A stretch of DNA of 64,000 nt, taken from positions 62,001 to 126,000 of the forward strand of contig CALMPI010000018.1 in assembly GCA_937872175.1 (NCBI GenBank), written 5' to 3'. A model generated the notes under the pieces. That model saw nothing but the letters and a program-made list of their open reading frames with translations, was not told where the DNA came from and ran no database searches. Position 1 is the stretch's first letter. Each line of letters opens with the position of its first letter. Shown here piece after piece: positions 31,196-39,361 of the stretch. The position numbers and the translations under genes were made by a program. The stretch comes from an uncultured Flavobacteriales bacterium. GTDB taxonomy: Bacteria > Bacteroidota > Bacteroidia > Flavobacteriales_F > PHOS-HE28.

Positions 31196-32644
31196 TCAAG
31201 GGGCGGGTATGGCGGCGGCCCGCCCGGGAACAAGGCGCACCACCGTGGTGAAACAAAGGGCGGACGCCACGATCCCGAAGATGTTGGCGTCCAGGCCCAG
31301 CGGAAGCGGTACGGCGAGCGTGGTGAGCGCCAGGGTGGTGCCACCGCCGACGACCATGGATGCGAGCGCGGCCGGTGCATGCCGCTGCCCAAGGAAGACC
31401 GCGGCCACCAGCGGCACCAGCAGCCCGCTGACCATGAAGGCGTAGCTGTGCAGCATCAGCGTGAGCACGTTCTCCATGGTGCCGGCCAGGACCAGGGCCA
31501 CCAGTCCGAGCACCAGCGTGAAGACCTGCGATAACCGGAGCTGGTGCTTCACCGGCATGTCCTGCCGCTTTCGCAGCACGATGTCCGTGAGCAGGTTGCC
31601 GCTGGCCGCCATCAGGCAGCTGTCGGCCGTGGACAGGATGGCGCTGAAGTAGGCGGCCAGCACCACGCCCATCAGCCCCACGGGCAGGATGGTGCGCAGC
31701 AGCAGCGGCAGCCCGATCTCGGGGTCCATCCCACCCGCACCGAGCGGGAAGAGCGCTGTGAACATCCCCTGTTCGGCCGCCACCCTGGCGAGCAGGCCGA
31801 GGACGACACCGAGGAAGGCCATCACCGGCCACTCGAACAACCCGGCGATGAACCAGGCCTGCCGGGCCTCGCGTTCGCTGCGGCTGGCGTAGATGCGCTG
31901 GTAGAGCGTCATGCCCACGAACCAGATGGGCACGATGGTGATGGCCCAGTTGAGCAGTTGCACCGGCCGAACGTGGTCCAAGGCCAGCAGTTCGGGCGCG
32001 AGCGTGGCACTGATCGCCTCCCATCCGCCCACGGCCTGCCACGAGAGCGGGAGCGCGACGAAGATCAAGCCGGCCAGCAGCACCACCCATTGCACGGTAT
32101 CGGTGTGGATCACCGCGCTCATGCCGCCCAGCGCCGTGTACACGATGGCGATGGCGCCCATCACCACCAGCGCCGTGTGCAGGTCGAGGCCCACCACGGC
32201 CGCGGAGGCGAGCTTGGCACCGGCCAGGATCTGCGAACTGGTGAAGCCCAGGTAGCCGACCACCGAGATGATGCCCGCGACAAGCGCGACACGACCGTCG
32301 TAGAAATGGCCGAAGAGCTGGGGAAAGGTGAGCAGCCGCTGTGCACTACCCAGCGCGTATACCCGCGGGATCAGCAGCACGGCGGCCAGCCAGGCGCCGA
32401 TCAATCCGGTGAAGAGCATCCAGGAGCCGCTGAGGCCCATCGCGAAGCCGAGCCCACCCAGACCGATGGAAAATCCACCGCCCACATCGGTGGCCACCAC
32501 GGACAGCCCGATGTGCCAGCGGCCCATGTTGCGTCCGCTGACGAAGTAGTCCTCGGCGCTGGCGTTCCTCCGCATGTGGAACACACCCACGGCCACCAGG
32601 AGGACCATGTAAAGGAGGAAAATACCGGCGTCGATCCAGTGCAA
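31196..32644 (-). CDS. Sodium:solute symporter (SSS family)
   Basis: The protein has about 482 residues with some 13 membrane helices. Family marks are VAVGVFHMRRNASAEDYFVSGRNMG near the N-terminus (short form: DYFVSGRNMG), ATDVGGGFSIGLGG, and AILSTADSCLMAASGNLLTDIV. It moves a solute with sodium across the inner membrane; neighbours suggest an amino acid or derivative. The start is uncertain. TTG at 32644 gives the usual N-terminus (HWIDAGIFLLYMVLL), and upstream codons look non-coding and run into a promoter box. First gene of the racemase operon. Confidence 0.86.
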   Translation of the reverse strand: MHWIDAGIFLLYMVLLVAVGVFHMRRNASAEDYFVSGRNMGRWHIGLSVVATDVGGGFSIGLGGLGFAMGLSGSWMLFTGLIGAWLAAVLLIPRVYALGSAQRLLTFPQLFGHFYDGRVALVAGIISVVGYLGFTSSQILAGAKLASAAVVGLDLHTALVVMGAIAIVYTALGGMSAVIHTDTVQWVVLLAGLIFVALPLSWQAVGGWEAISATLAPELLALDHVRPVQLLNWAITIVPIWFVGMTLYQRIYASRSEREARQAWFIAGLFEWPVMAFLGVVLGLLARVAAEQGMFTALFPLGAGGMDPEIGLPLLLRTILPVGLMGVVLAAYFSAILSTADSCLMAASGNLLTDIVLRKRQDMPVKHQLRLSQVFTLVLGLVALVLAGTMENVLTLMLHSYAFMVSGLLVPLVAAVFLGQRHAPAALASMVVGGGTTLALTTLAVPLPLGLDANIFGIVASALCFTTVVRLVPGRAAAIPAP

Positions 32645-32728
32645 CTCGTTCGGTTCAGAAGGTGACGGCCCATGGCACCCGCAGGTGGAGGACCGGAAAG
32701 GGCACGCATCGCGCGCCAAGGAGCTGCG

Positions 32729-32736
32729 CAAAGATA
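32729..32736 (-). promoter_or_regulatory. TAnnTTTG -7 box for the symporter-racemase operon
   Basis: The minus strand reads TATCTTTG, a perfect match. It is about 85 bases before the proposed symporter start, which leaves a 5' leader of roughly 75-80 bases, longer than most in this window. Confidence 0.55.
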
Positions 32737-32817
32737 GCCCGATCGCCGGGACCCGGTCGCGGGTGCCGTGCACCGTGCCGCACAGCGATGCACGACGGAT
32801 GTCCCGACCTTCGGGCC

Positions 32818-33399
32818 ATGCAACTGGATCGGAACTTCTGGGAGGAGCGCTATCAGGCCGGCGACACCGGCTGGGACGTGGGCGGACCCTCCGCGCCGCT
32901 CAAGGCCTACCTCGACCAGTTGGAGGACCGCGACCTGCGCCTCCTCTTTCCCGGTGCGGGCCGCGCGTACGAGGCGGAACATGCACACCGCCTCGGTTTC
33001 AGGAACGTGTTCGTGATCGACCTCACCGACGCACCCTACAAGGACCTGCTCACCCGCTGCCCCGACTTTCCGAAGGAACACCTCCTGGTGGGCGATCTCT
33101 TTCTGCACGACGGCAAGTACGACCGCATCATCGAGCAGACCTGCTTCTGTGCGCTCGACCCGGTGTTGCGTCCGGACTATGTGCGCGCCATGCATCGCAT
33201 GCTGCGGCCCGGCGGCAAGCTGGTCGGTGTGCTGTTCGATGATCCGTTGAACACGGACAGGCCTCCCTTCGGGGGCTCGCAGGTGGAGTACGAGGCCTTG
33301 TTCCGCCCCGTGTTCCCACGGGTGCGTTTCACGGCCTGCCACAACTCCATCGCCCCCCGCAGCGGCCGCGAACTGTGGATCGAGGCGCCGCGCGACTGA
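32818..33399 (+). CDS. Thiopurine S-methyltransferase (TPMT)-family SAM methyltransferase
   Basis: The 193-residue protein matches the bacterial TPMT-like group: FWEERYQAGDTGWDVGGPSAPL at the N-terminus (short form GDTGWDVGGPS), LRLLFPGAGRAYEAEHAHRLGF as SAM motif I (core FPGAGRAYEA), and RIIEQTCFCALDP. These enzymes methylate thiols, selenium or tellurium compounds, or halides; the substrate is unknown. A GACCTTCG box ends 4 bases before the ATG. It is divergent from the racemase operon. Confidence 0.87.
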   Translation: MQLDRNFWEERYQAGDTGWDVGGPSAPLKAYLDQLEDRDLRLLFPGAGRAYEAEHAHRLGFRNVFVIDLTDAPYKDLLTRCPDFPKEHLLVGDLFLHDGKYDRIIEQTCFCALDPVLRPDYVRAMHRMLRPGGKLVGVLFDDPLNTDRPPFGGSQVEYEALFRPVFPRVRFTACHNSIAPRSGRELWIEAPRD

Positions 33400-33480
33400 C
33401 CGCCGTGCACGACCACCGCGCGTCCCGTCGAAACCCCGCTACGCCCGCGCATCGGTCCAGCACCGATCTTCACGCCCCCC

Positions 33481-33879
33481 ATGCGCATCGACGCCTCCAC
33501 CTGCGAAGCCTACTTCGACGCCCTGCCGGAGGATCGGCGTGCCGCGCTCACGCATGTGCGACGCATGGTGCTTCGCGCGTTCCCACGTGTCACCGAGGAG
33601 CTGCGCAACGGCCTGCCCACCTACCTGCTGGACGGGACGGCCTTCTGCGCGGTGGGCAACCAGAAGAGCTTCATGGCGCTCTACATCATGCACCACGACC
33701 TGCTCGACGCCTTCAACAAGGACCTGAAGGCGTACGACCACGGGCGTTCGTGCATCCGCTTCCGACGGCTGGAACCAGAGACCATCGAACTGTTCGACCG
33801 GATCATCAAGTACACCGGAAGCCGCTTCCCGGACAGCCGGCTGAACGGCCGCTCCAAGGCGGAGCTCCGCACGCGGTGA
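33481..33879 (+). CDS. DUF1801 family protein (copy C)
   Basis: The 132-residue protein has the DUF1801/YdhG layout: STCEAYFDALPEDRRAAL, VTEELRNGLPTYLLDGTAFCAVGNQKSFMALYIM (split as NGLPTYLLDG and NQKSFMALYI), and a C-terminal KYTGSRFPDSRLNGRSKAE. It is outside the ArsR-led cluster, so the genome has at least three members in this window. It converges with the TauE-like gene, whose stop is 6 bases away. Confidence 0.82.
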   Translation: MRIDASTCEAYFDALPEDRRAALTHVRRMVLRAFPRVTEELRNGLPTYLLDGTAFCAVGNQKSFMALYIMHHDLLDAFNKDLKAYDHGRSCIRFRRLEPETIELFDRIIKYTGSRFPDSRLNGRSKAELRTR

Positions 33880-33885
33880 CGAACG

Positions 33886-34629
33886 TCAGATGGCCGCCAG
33901 CAGGAACGGCCACGCCTGACGGCCCAGGAGGTACAGGCCGATCAGCATCACCAACAGCAGCACCCAGGTCCTGAACCGGTCCTGCGGGATGAGGCGGAGC
34001 AGCGAACGACCCGCCCACGAGCCCACCACGCTCACCGCCGCCAGCACCGGGAGCCAGGTCCATACCCGTTCGTTCACGTAGCCCTGCTCGAAGTAGACCA
34101 CCGACCTGGTGAGGTCGACCCCGAGATCGATCCAGGCCGATGTGCAGACGAACGCCGATCGCTCCAGACCGAAGGCTGCAAGGGTGACCCCGCGGATCGC
34201 ACCACCCGTGCCCACCAGACCGGCCACCAGCCCGGAGAGGCCTCCGCCGAGCACGGCATTGCGCATGGTGGGCTCCACCCGGGCGGTGGGGAAGAGCAGG
34301 AACACCCCGCTGAGCAGCACGAGCAGCACGCCCAGCAGCAGCGTGAGCATCGACCCATCGGCCACGCCGGTGAGCCGGGCCCCGATGTACACCCCGCCCA
34401 CCGCGGGCAGCACCATCGGCAGGAACACCCGCCATGAGAAGCCCTGGCGGAACAGGATCACTTTGGACACATTGCTGAACACATGGAACACCGCGGTGAG
34501 CCCGAGCGCCTCGGTGAAGGGCAGGAACCATCCCGCGATGGGCATCACCAGCATGCTCGACCCGAAGCCGCCCACCGTGCCCAGCACTTCGGCCAGCACC
34601 AACAGCAGGGCGAACCACAACAGCTCCAT
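33886..34629 (-). CDS. TauE/SafE-family membrane permease
   Basis: The 247-residue protein has about eight membrane helices and the family repeats around GTVGGFGSSMLVMPIAGWFLPFTEALGLTAVFH (core GGFGSSMLVMPI) and VAGLVGTGGAIRGVTLAAFGL (core GLVGTGGAIRG). TauE/SafE proteins are thought to export sulfite, sulfoacetate or related anions. No sulfur-metabolism gene is adjacent. It is divergent from the SGNH protein gene, with 51 bases between starts. Confidence 0.82.
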   Translation of the reverse strand: MELLWFALLLVLAEVLGTVGGFGSSMLVMPIAGWFLPFTEALGLTAVFHVFSNVSKVILFRQGFSWRVFLPMVLPAVGGVYIGARLTGVADGSMLTLLLGVLLVLLSGVFLLFPTARVEPTMRNAVLGGGLSGLVAGLVGTGGAIRGVTLAAFGLERSAFVCTSAWIDLGVDLTRSVVYFEQGYVNERVWTWLPVLAAVSVVGSWAGRSLLRLIPQDRFRTWVLLLVMLIGLYLLGRQAWPFLLAAI

Positions 34630-34680
34630 GCGGTCAAGGTACCGGACAACGCCGCTCCGACCGAACTTCGTCACCGACAC

Positions 34681-35943
34681 ATGCATCGTTCCCTCCTCCT
34701 TTCCCTGGCCGGCGTGCTCGCCGCGGCCTTCGTTCACCCCCCGGCCAAGGCGCAGACCACCCGCATCCTCTTCCTGGGCAACAGCTACACCGGGGTGAAC
34801 GCCCTGCCCACGCTGGTGGAGCAGGTGGCCGAAAGCCTCGGCGACACGGTGGAGGTGGCCTCGAACATGCCCGGTGGCCACACCTTCGAGCAGCATTCCA
34901 CGAACCCCACCAGCCTCGCCCTGATCGATGCACAGCCCTGGGACTTCGTGGTGCTGCAGGAGCAAAGCCAGCGACCCAGTTTCCCGCTGGCCCAGGTGGA
35001 GGTGGAGGTCTTTCCCTTCGCCACGCACCTCGTGAACGCCATCCGTGCGAACGACAGCTGCACCACGCCCGTGTTCTACATGACCTGGGGCCGGCAGGAC
35101 GGCGACCAGCAGAACTGCGCCAACTGGCCTCCCGTGTGCACCTATGCCGGCATGCAGGCCCTGCTGCGTGAGCGCTACCTGCAGATGGCGACCGACAACG
35201 TGGCGGAATGCGCAGCGGCCGGTGCGGCGTGGTCGCACGTCCGCGACCAGCATCCCGGCATCAACCTGTACGCCGCCGATGGAAGCCACCCGTCCATGGC
35301 CGGCAGTTACCTGGTGGCCTGCACCATGTACGCCACCTTCTTCCGCCGCAGCCCTGTGGGGGCCTACCACCCCGCCGTTCTGCATCCCGACACCGCCGGA
35401 CTGTTGCAACTGGCGGCCGAGGCCGTGGTGCTCGACAGCCTCGACACCTGGAACATCGGCGCGATGGACCCGGATGCGGGCTTCACGTACGTCGACCTCG
35501 GGGCCGGGTCGGTCCAGTTCGCCAGCACGGCACCTGCGGCGCTGACCCACCTGTGGTCCTTCGGGGATGGCGGTACCAGTGTGGTGTCCGACCCGGACCA
35601 TGCGTACGGAGCGTCCGGCACGTACACCGTATGGCACGTGGTGACCGACCCCTGCGGCCGCGTGGACTCCGCCGCCGTGGAACTCTTCGTGGGCGGTGTA
35701 TCGGTGCCGGAAGGGGGCACGACCCCGCCCCGCGCCTGGTGCGATGCGGAGGCCTTTCACCTGGACGCCGCAGGCGCCGGGCTGCTGCGCCTGGTGCAGC
35801 CCGATGGCCGCCTCGCCGGCGAACGGACGATCGCCGGTCCGGGCCTGGTGCACCTGTCCGTGACGGGGGCCGCAGGACCGCTCCTCTGGACCTTCGAGGG
35901 CGCGGATGGCGCACGCTGGGGAGGACCCGTGGTCAGACCCTGA
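34681..35943 (+). CDS. Exported SGNH-hydrolase-like protein with PKD domain and T9SS type A-like tail
   Basis: The 420-residue protein has a signal peptide (LLLSLAGVLAAAFVHPPAKAQ); an SGNH-like domain with block I ILFLGNSYTG and block V DGSHPSMAG (catalytic Ser and Asp-His); a PKD domain (HLWSFGDGGTS, YTVWHVVTDPCG); and a C-terminal strand-rich domain (LLRLVQPDGRLAGERTI, LWTFEGADGARWGG). The tail fits a degenerate T9SS type A sorting domain. It is probably a secreted esterase or a polysaccharide deacetylase-like enzyme. Upstream in-frame extension belongs to the antisense of the TauE gene. Confidence 0.82.
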   Translation: MHRSLLLSLAGVLAAAFVHPPAKAQTTRILFLGNSYTGVNALPTLVEQVAESLGDTVEVASNMPGGHTFEQHSTNPTSLALIDAQPWDFVVLQEQSQRPSFPLAQVEVEVFPFATHLVNAIRANDSCTTPVFYMTWGRQDGDQQNCANWPPVCTYAGMQALLRERYLQMATDNVAECAAAGAAWSHVRDQHPGINLYAADGSHPSMAGSYLVACTMYATFFRRSPVGAYHPAVLHPDTAGLLQLAAEAVVLDSLDTWNIGAMDPDAGFTYVDLGAGSVQFASTAPAALTHLWSFGDGGTSVVSDPDHAYGASGTYTVWHVVTDPCGRVDSAAVELFVGGVSVPEGGTTPPRAWCDAEAFHLDAAGAGLLRLVQPDGRLAGERTIAGPGLVHLSVTGAAGPLLWTFEGADGARWGGPVVRP

Positions 35944-35971
35944 CCGGCCGCACCGCTACCTTGCACCCCGC

Positions 35972-36475
35972 ATGGCCGCCACCCCCACGATCGTCCTCGA
36001 TCACGACCAGGTCAGGCGCAAGCTTGAACGCATCGCGCATCAGTTGCACGAGGAACACCATCGCGAGCGCCAGGTGGTGCTGGTGGGCATCAGCGGCCGC
36101 GGCAGCAAGCTGGCCGCACGCCTCGCCCGGATGCTGGCGGACATCGCACCGTTCACCGTCGATGTCCTCGAACTGAGCCTTGACAAGGATGCTCCGCACG
36201 CGCATCCCATCGGCATCTCAGCCCCCCCCGAGCGCTTGAAGGGCCGGGCGGTGGTGCTGGTGGACGATGTGCTCATGAGCGGTCGCACCCTGATGCACGC
36301 GGCGGCGCACCTCGTGCAGGTGCCCGTGAAGCGCCTTACCACCGTGGTGCTGGTGGACCGAAGGCATCGCACCTTCCCGATCCGGGCGGACATCGTGGGG
36401 CTCACCCTCAGCACCACCCTGCAGGAGCACATCAGCGTGGAGCTGGGCCGCCGCGACAAGGTTCAGCTTTCCTGA
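35972..36475 (+). CDS. Phosphoribosyltransferase, PyrR-like (second copy in window)
   Basis: The 167-residue type I phosphoribosyltransferase has the PRPP-binding motif VVLVDDVLMSGRTLMHAA, ISGRGSKLAARLA and a C-terminal HISVELGRRD. It resembles the PyrR/UPRTase fold but differs from the PyrR gene beside pyrB (54440-55027). The role may be uracil salvage or regulation; I cannot decide. A TACCTTGC box lies 8 bases before the ATG. The 3' end overlaps the convergent aroK gene by 13 bases. Confidence 0.8.
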   Translation: MAATPTIVLDHDQVRRKLERIAHQLHEEHHRERQVVLVGISGRGSKLAARLARMLADIAPFTVDVLELSLDKDAPHAHPIGISAPPERLKGRAVVLVDDVLMSGRTLMHAAAHLVQVPVKRLTTVVLVDRRHRTFPIRADIVGLTLSTTLQEHISVELGRRDKVQLS

Positions 36476-36987
36476 CCGGGGGCCAGGGCGACGACGATCC
36501 GACGCGCGACCTCCTCCACGGGTGCCTCGGCGTCCACGGTGATGGTGGCGTGCGCATAGATCGGCCCACGGGCCTCCAGCAGCTCCCGGGTGCGCTGCCG
36601 CACGCCGGCCTCGTCAAGGCCCAGGTACAGCGGACGATCACGCCCCGCGCGCATCACCCGGCGGACCAGCTCATCCTCGCCCACGTGCAGGAGAACGACC
36701 GTGGCCGCGTTCAACGCAGCGGACATGTTGACCGGATCCGCCAGCGTTCCCCCGCCGGCGGCCAGCACGCCGGGTGCGCCGTCCGCAAGCCATGCATGGA
36801 GCAGCTCGCTTTCCAGCTCACGGAACGCCTGCTCCCCCTGGCGGGTGAAGAAGGGCACGATGGGCCCGCCGATGCGCTCCTCGGCCATGCGGTCCAGGTC
36901 GGCGAACGCAAGCCCGAGACGGTCGGCCAGGGAGCGGCCCACGCGGGTCTTCCCCGCGCACATCGGTCCGGTGAGCACGATCCGCAC
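36463..36987 (-). CDS. aroK: Shikimate kinase
   Basis: The 174-residue protein (from GTG 36987) has the P-loop GPMCAGKTRVGRSLA, the shikimate-binding DLDRMAEERIG, FRELESELL and the AAGGGTL motif, with the lid region RDRPLYLG. It phosphorylates shikimate in aromatic amino acid synthesis. A CACCTTTG box lies just before the GTG. It overlaps the phosphoribosyltransferase gene tail to tail and is divergent from the GNAT-like gene at 37043. Confidence 0.88.
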   Translation of the reverse strand: MRIVLTGPMCAGKTRVGRSLADRLGLAFADLDRMAEERIGGPIVPFFTRQGEQAFRELESELLHAWLADGAPGVLAAGGGTLADPVNMSAALNAATVVLLHVGEDELVRRVMRAGRDRPLYLGLDEAGVRQRTRELLEARGPIYAHATITVDAEAPVEEVARRIVVALAPGQES

Positions 36988-37042
36988 ACGGCAAAGGTGC
37001 GACCGCCCTCCTGTTCGCCGACGATCCGCACCTTCGCAGCCG

Positions 37043-38215
37043 ATGAAGCTCGTGACCGCCGAAGACCAGCGCACCCTCCGCGACTGGATGCGCCTGCCCT
37101 GGAGCATCTACCGGGACGACCCGAACTGGATCCCCCACCTGCGACAGGACATCGAGAAGGTCTTCGATCCGAAGCGCAACAAGCTCTTCAAGGGCGGCGC
37201 CGCTCAGCGTTGGGTGCTGTTTGATGACGCCGGTGCGGCGATCGGTCGCGTGGCGGCCTTCGTGAACCCCAAGACGGCGCGCACCGAGGAGCAGCCCACC
37301 GGTGGCCTGGGCTTCTTCGAGTGCATCAACGACCGCGCCGCGGCCGCACAGCTTCTGGACGCCGCGCGCGACTGGCTGCGGGAGCAGGGCATGCAGGCGA
37401 TGGACGGCCCCATCAACTTCGGGGAGAAGAACATGTACTGGGGCCTGCTGATCGAGAACTTCACCGACCCGCCCATCTACGGGGTGAACTACAACCCGCC
37501 CTACTACCGCGAGCTGCTGGAGGGCTATGGCTTCAGGGAGTACTACAAGCAGCTCTTCTTCAAGCGCAGCATGGAGGTGAAGGCGCAGCCGATCTTCCAT
37601 CGCAAGTACAACCAGCTGAAGAACGATCCGGACTTCACCATCCGGGACGCGCGGGGCCGCAGCGTGGACCAACTGGCGGAGGACTTCCGCACGGTGTACA
37701 ACGCGGCCTGGGTGGACCATGCGGGCTTCAAGCCCATGGAGAAGGCCCAGGCGCTGAAGATCATCCGGGCGATGAAGCCCGTGATGGACCCGCGGATCCT
37801 GATCTGGGTGGACCACAAGAAGAAGCCCGTCGCCTTCTATATCAGCGTGCCCGAGCTCAACGAGATCTTCCGCCACGTGAACGGCGACCTCAACTGGATC
37901 GGCAAGTTGAAGTTCCTGTGGCACAAATGGCGCGGCACGGTGAAGACCATGACCGGCATCGTGTTCGGCGTGGCCCGGGAGTTCCAGGGCAAGGGGTTGG
38001 AGGGGGCCATGATCGTGTTCGCCGAGAAGATCGTGGAGCAGGGGCTGTACCGGGACACCGTGCTCACCTGGATCGGCGACTTCAATCCGCGCATGATCAA
38101 GGTGTGCGAGAACCTCGACGCGGTGAACTACCGCACCATGGCCACCTACCGCTACCTGTTCGACCGCAGCCGCCCGTTCGTACGCCACCCGATCATCGAG
38201 AAGAAGGACGGTTGA
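37043..38215 (+). CDS. GNAT-like conserved protein of about 390 residues
   Basis: The protein has an N-terminal region conserved in many Bacteroidota (WSIYRDDPNWIPHLRQDI, then KRNKLFKGGAAQRWVLFDD), a middle MDGPINFGEKNMYWGLLIENF, and a C-terminal acyltransferase-like half (GIVFGVAREFQGKGLEGAMIVFAEKIVEQG; core REFQGKGLEGAM). It is usually annotated as a GNAT-fold or N-acetyltransferase-related hypothetical. No substrate is known to me. It ends directly at the promoter of the tRNA-Lys gene. Confidence 0.8.
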   Translation: MKLVTAEDQRTLRDWMRLPWSIYRDDPNWIPHLRQDIEKVFDPKRNKLFKGGAAQRWVLFDDAGAAIGRVAAFVNPKTARTEEQPTGGLGFFECINDRAAAAQLLDAARDWLREQGMQAMDGPINFGEKNMYWGLLIENFTDPPIYGVNYNPPYYRELLEGYGFREYYKQLFFKRSMEVKAQPIFHRKYNQLKNDPDFTIRDARGRSVDQLAEDFRTVYNAAWVDHAGFKPMEKAQALKIIRAMKPVMDPRILIWVDHKKKPVAFYISVPELNEIFRHVNGDLNWIGKLKFLWHKWRGTVKTMTGIVFGVAREFQGKGLEGAMIVFAEKIVEQGLYRDTVLTWIGDFNPRMIKVCENLDAVNYRTMATYRYLFDRSRPFVRHPIIEKKDG

Positions 38216-38246
38216 TTTGTCCGGACGCCCTCCCTGTTTACATTTG
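38216..38246 (+). promoter_or_regulatory. Full -33/-7 Bacteroidota promoter for tRNA-Lys
   Basis: TTTG at 38216-38219 is followed by 19 bases and a perfect -7 box TACATTTG at 38239-38246, the canonical spacing for the Bacteroidota primary sigma factor. It is the clearest complete promoter in the window and lies about 31 bases before the tRNA. Confidence 0.75.
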
Positions 38247-38277
38247 CACCCTCTTTACCGCCCCCCGGCGGTTGGAA

Positions 38278-38350
38278 GACTCTGTAGCTCAGTTGGTAGA
38301 GCACAACACTTTTAATGTTGGGGTCCTGGGTTCGAGCCCCAGCGGAGTCA
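38278..38350 (+). tRNA. tRNA-Lys (anticodon TTT)
   Basis: A 73-base cloverleaf. The acceptor stem GACTCTG pairs with CGGAGTC with one G-T pair, the D-loop contains AGTTGGTAGA, the anticodon stem CAACA/TGTTG encloses CTTTTAA (anticodon TTT), and the T-arm is CCTGGGTTCGAGCCCCAG. CCA is not encoded; the discriminator base is A. Confidence 0.96.
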
Positions 38351-38353
38351 CCG

Positions 38354-38377
38354 GAAAGCCCCCTGCGAGGGGCTTTC
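38354..38377 (+). terminator. Hairpin after tRNA-Lys
   Basis: GAAAGCCCC pairs with GGGGCTTTC around a short CTGCGA loop, 3 bases after the tRNA. There is no long T-run but the position fits a terminator. Confidence 0.65.
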
Positions 38378-38520
38378 GTCGTTGAAGACCCTTGGTGAAC
38401 AGGGGGTGGTGGACGAGGTGGGGTGCCGGCGGCCCGACATCCCTCGTTCTGTCCTATATTCGCCCAGCGCTCTGTTCCTGTCGAACCCATCTCGCACTAA
38501 CGACCCTAAAAACCGACCTC

Positions 38521-38880
38521 ATGCGTTCCACGATCCTCGTCGCCCTTCTGCTCTGTGCCGCTCCGTTCGCCACGCAGGCTCAGGTGTTGCCGATCGGCAC
38601 CGTCGGCAATCAGAACAACAACAGCTACGTCTACCCCGAGCCGTTCGACAACTCGCTCAACGTCGCGCTGCCCACGCAGCAAACCCCGATGTGCAGGGTG
38701 GAGTTCCTGAACAGCATGGGTGACATCGTCATGTCGCAGGTCCTTCCCTGGACGCCGGTGGTGACGATCAACACCTCCACGCTCGCCCAAGGCAGCTACA
38801 CGTTCCGCTTCTACTCGGAGGTGCAATCCCTGCTCATCAACAAGCAGGTGAAGAAGCGCAGGAACAGCGTCCGTCGATAA
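38521..38880 (+). CDS. Small exported protein resembling an isolated T9SS type A sorting domain
   Basis: The 119-residue protein has a signal peptide (ILVALLLCAAPFATQAQ). The remaining 100 residues look like a Por-secretion C-terminal domain on its own: CRVEFLNSMGDIVMSQVL, TINTSTLAQGSYTFRFYS, and a basic end (LINKQVKKRR). Normally this domain follows a cargo module, which is absent here. A TATATTCG box at 38455-38462 is a candidate promoter, giving a leader of about 50 bases. It stands alone between the two tRNA genes. Confidence 0.68.
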   Translation: MRSTILVALLLCAAPFATQAQVLPIGTVGNQNNNSYVYPEPFDNSLNVALPTQQTPMCRVEFLNSMGDIVMSQVLPWTPVVTINTSTLAQGSYTFRFYSEVQSLLINKQVKKRRNSVRR

Positions 38881-38951
38881 GCCGCATCCTGCTGTCAGGT
38901 GGTATTGCGGTGATGCACCAGCCGATCTCACCAACCTGTTCCTGACCCGAT

Positions 38952-38959
38952 TATCTTTG
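38952..38959 (+). promoter_or_regulatory. TAnnTTTG -7 box for tRNA-Leu
   Basis: TATCTTTG is a perfect match, 37 bases before the tRNA-Leu gene. No TTTG is visible at the -33 position. Confidence 0.55.
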
Positions 38960-38996
38960 GCGCCGCTTGGCGGTCCTTGGGACCGTCAAGGCACCT

Positions 38997-39080
38997 GCCC
39001 AGGTGGTGAAATTGGTAGACACGCTACTTTGAGGGGGTAGTAGCCGAAAGGCTGTGCTGGTTCGAGTCCAGTCCTGGGCA
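38997..39080 (+). tRNA. tRNA-Leu (anticodon GAG)
   Basis: An 84-base class II tRNA with acceptor stem GCCCAGG/CCTGGGC and discriminator A. The anticodon stem CTACT/GGTAG encloses TTGAGGG (anticodon GAG), followed by a long variable arm (TAGCCGAAAGGCTG region) and T-arm CTGGTTCGAGTCCAG. CCA is not encoded. Confidence 0.95.
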
Positions 39081-39090
39081 CTTGATGATG

Positions 39091-39121
39091 AAGCCCTGCC
39101 GCGGAGCGGCGGGGCTTTTTT
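39091..39121 (+). terminator. Rho-independent terminator after tRNA-Leu
   Basis: AAGCCCTGCCGC pairs with GCGGCGGGGCTT (one T-G pair) around a GGA loop and is followed by a run of T. A near-identical copy is found at 39265-39293. Confidence 0.85.
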
Positions 39122-39245
39122 GTGGACGCCAAGCCGAACGCAGTTCGAGCGCAGGCGGTCGCGAAAAAGCCCCTAGGACGCGCAGCGGCCACGGGCTTGA
39201 TCCACTTCACGGCCAAACCTGGTCCGGCCGTCCCCGGCCGGTCCG

Positions 39246-39293
39246 GTCCTGGGCACTTGATGATAGCCCTGCCGCGGAGCGGCGGGGCTTTTT
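39246..39293 (+). repeat. Second copy of the tRNA-Leu 3' end plus terminator
   Basis: The sequence from GTCCTGGGCACTTGATGAT through the terminator hairpin is the same as at 39071-39120 except for a 2-base shortening after GATGAT. The copies are 175 bases apart. The 39122-39245 stretch between them holds no gene I recognise. Confidence 0.8.
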
Positions 39294-39361
39294 CGCGCAC
39301 GGTCAGCGGGCTCTGCGCACGCGGACCGGTGCGATCACACATCCTTCCTACACTTGAGGCG

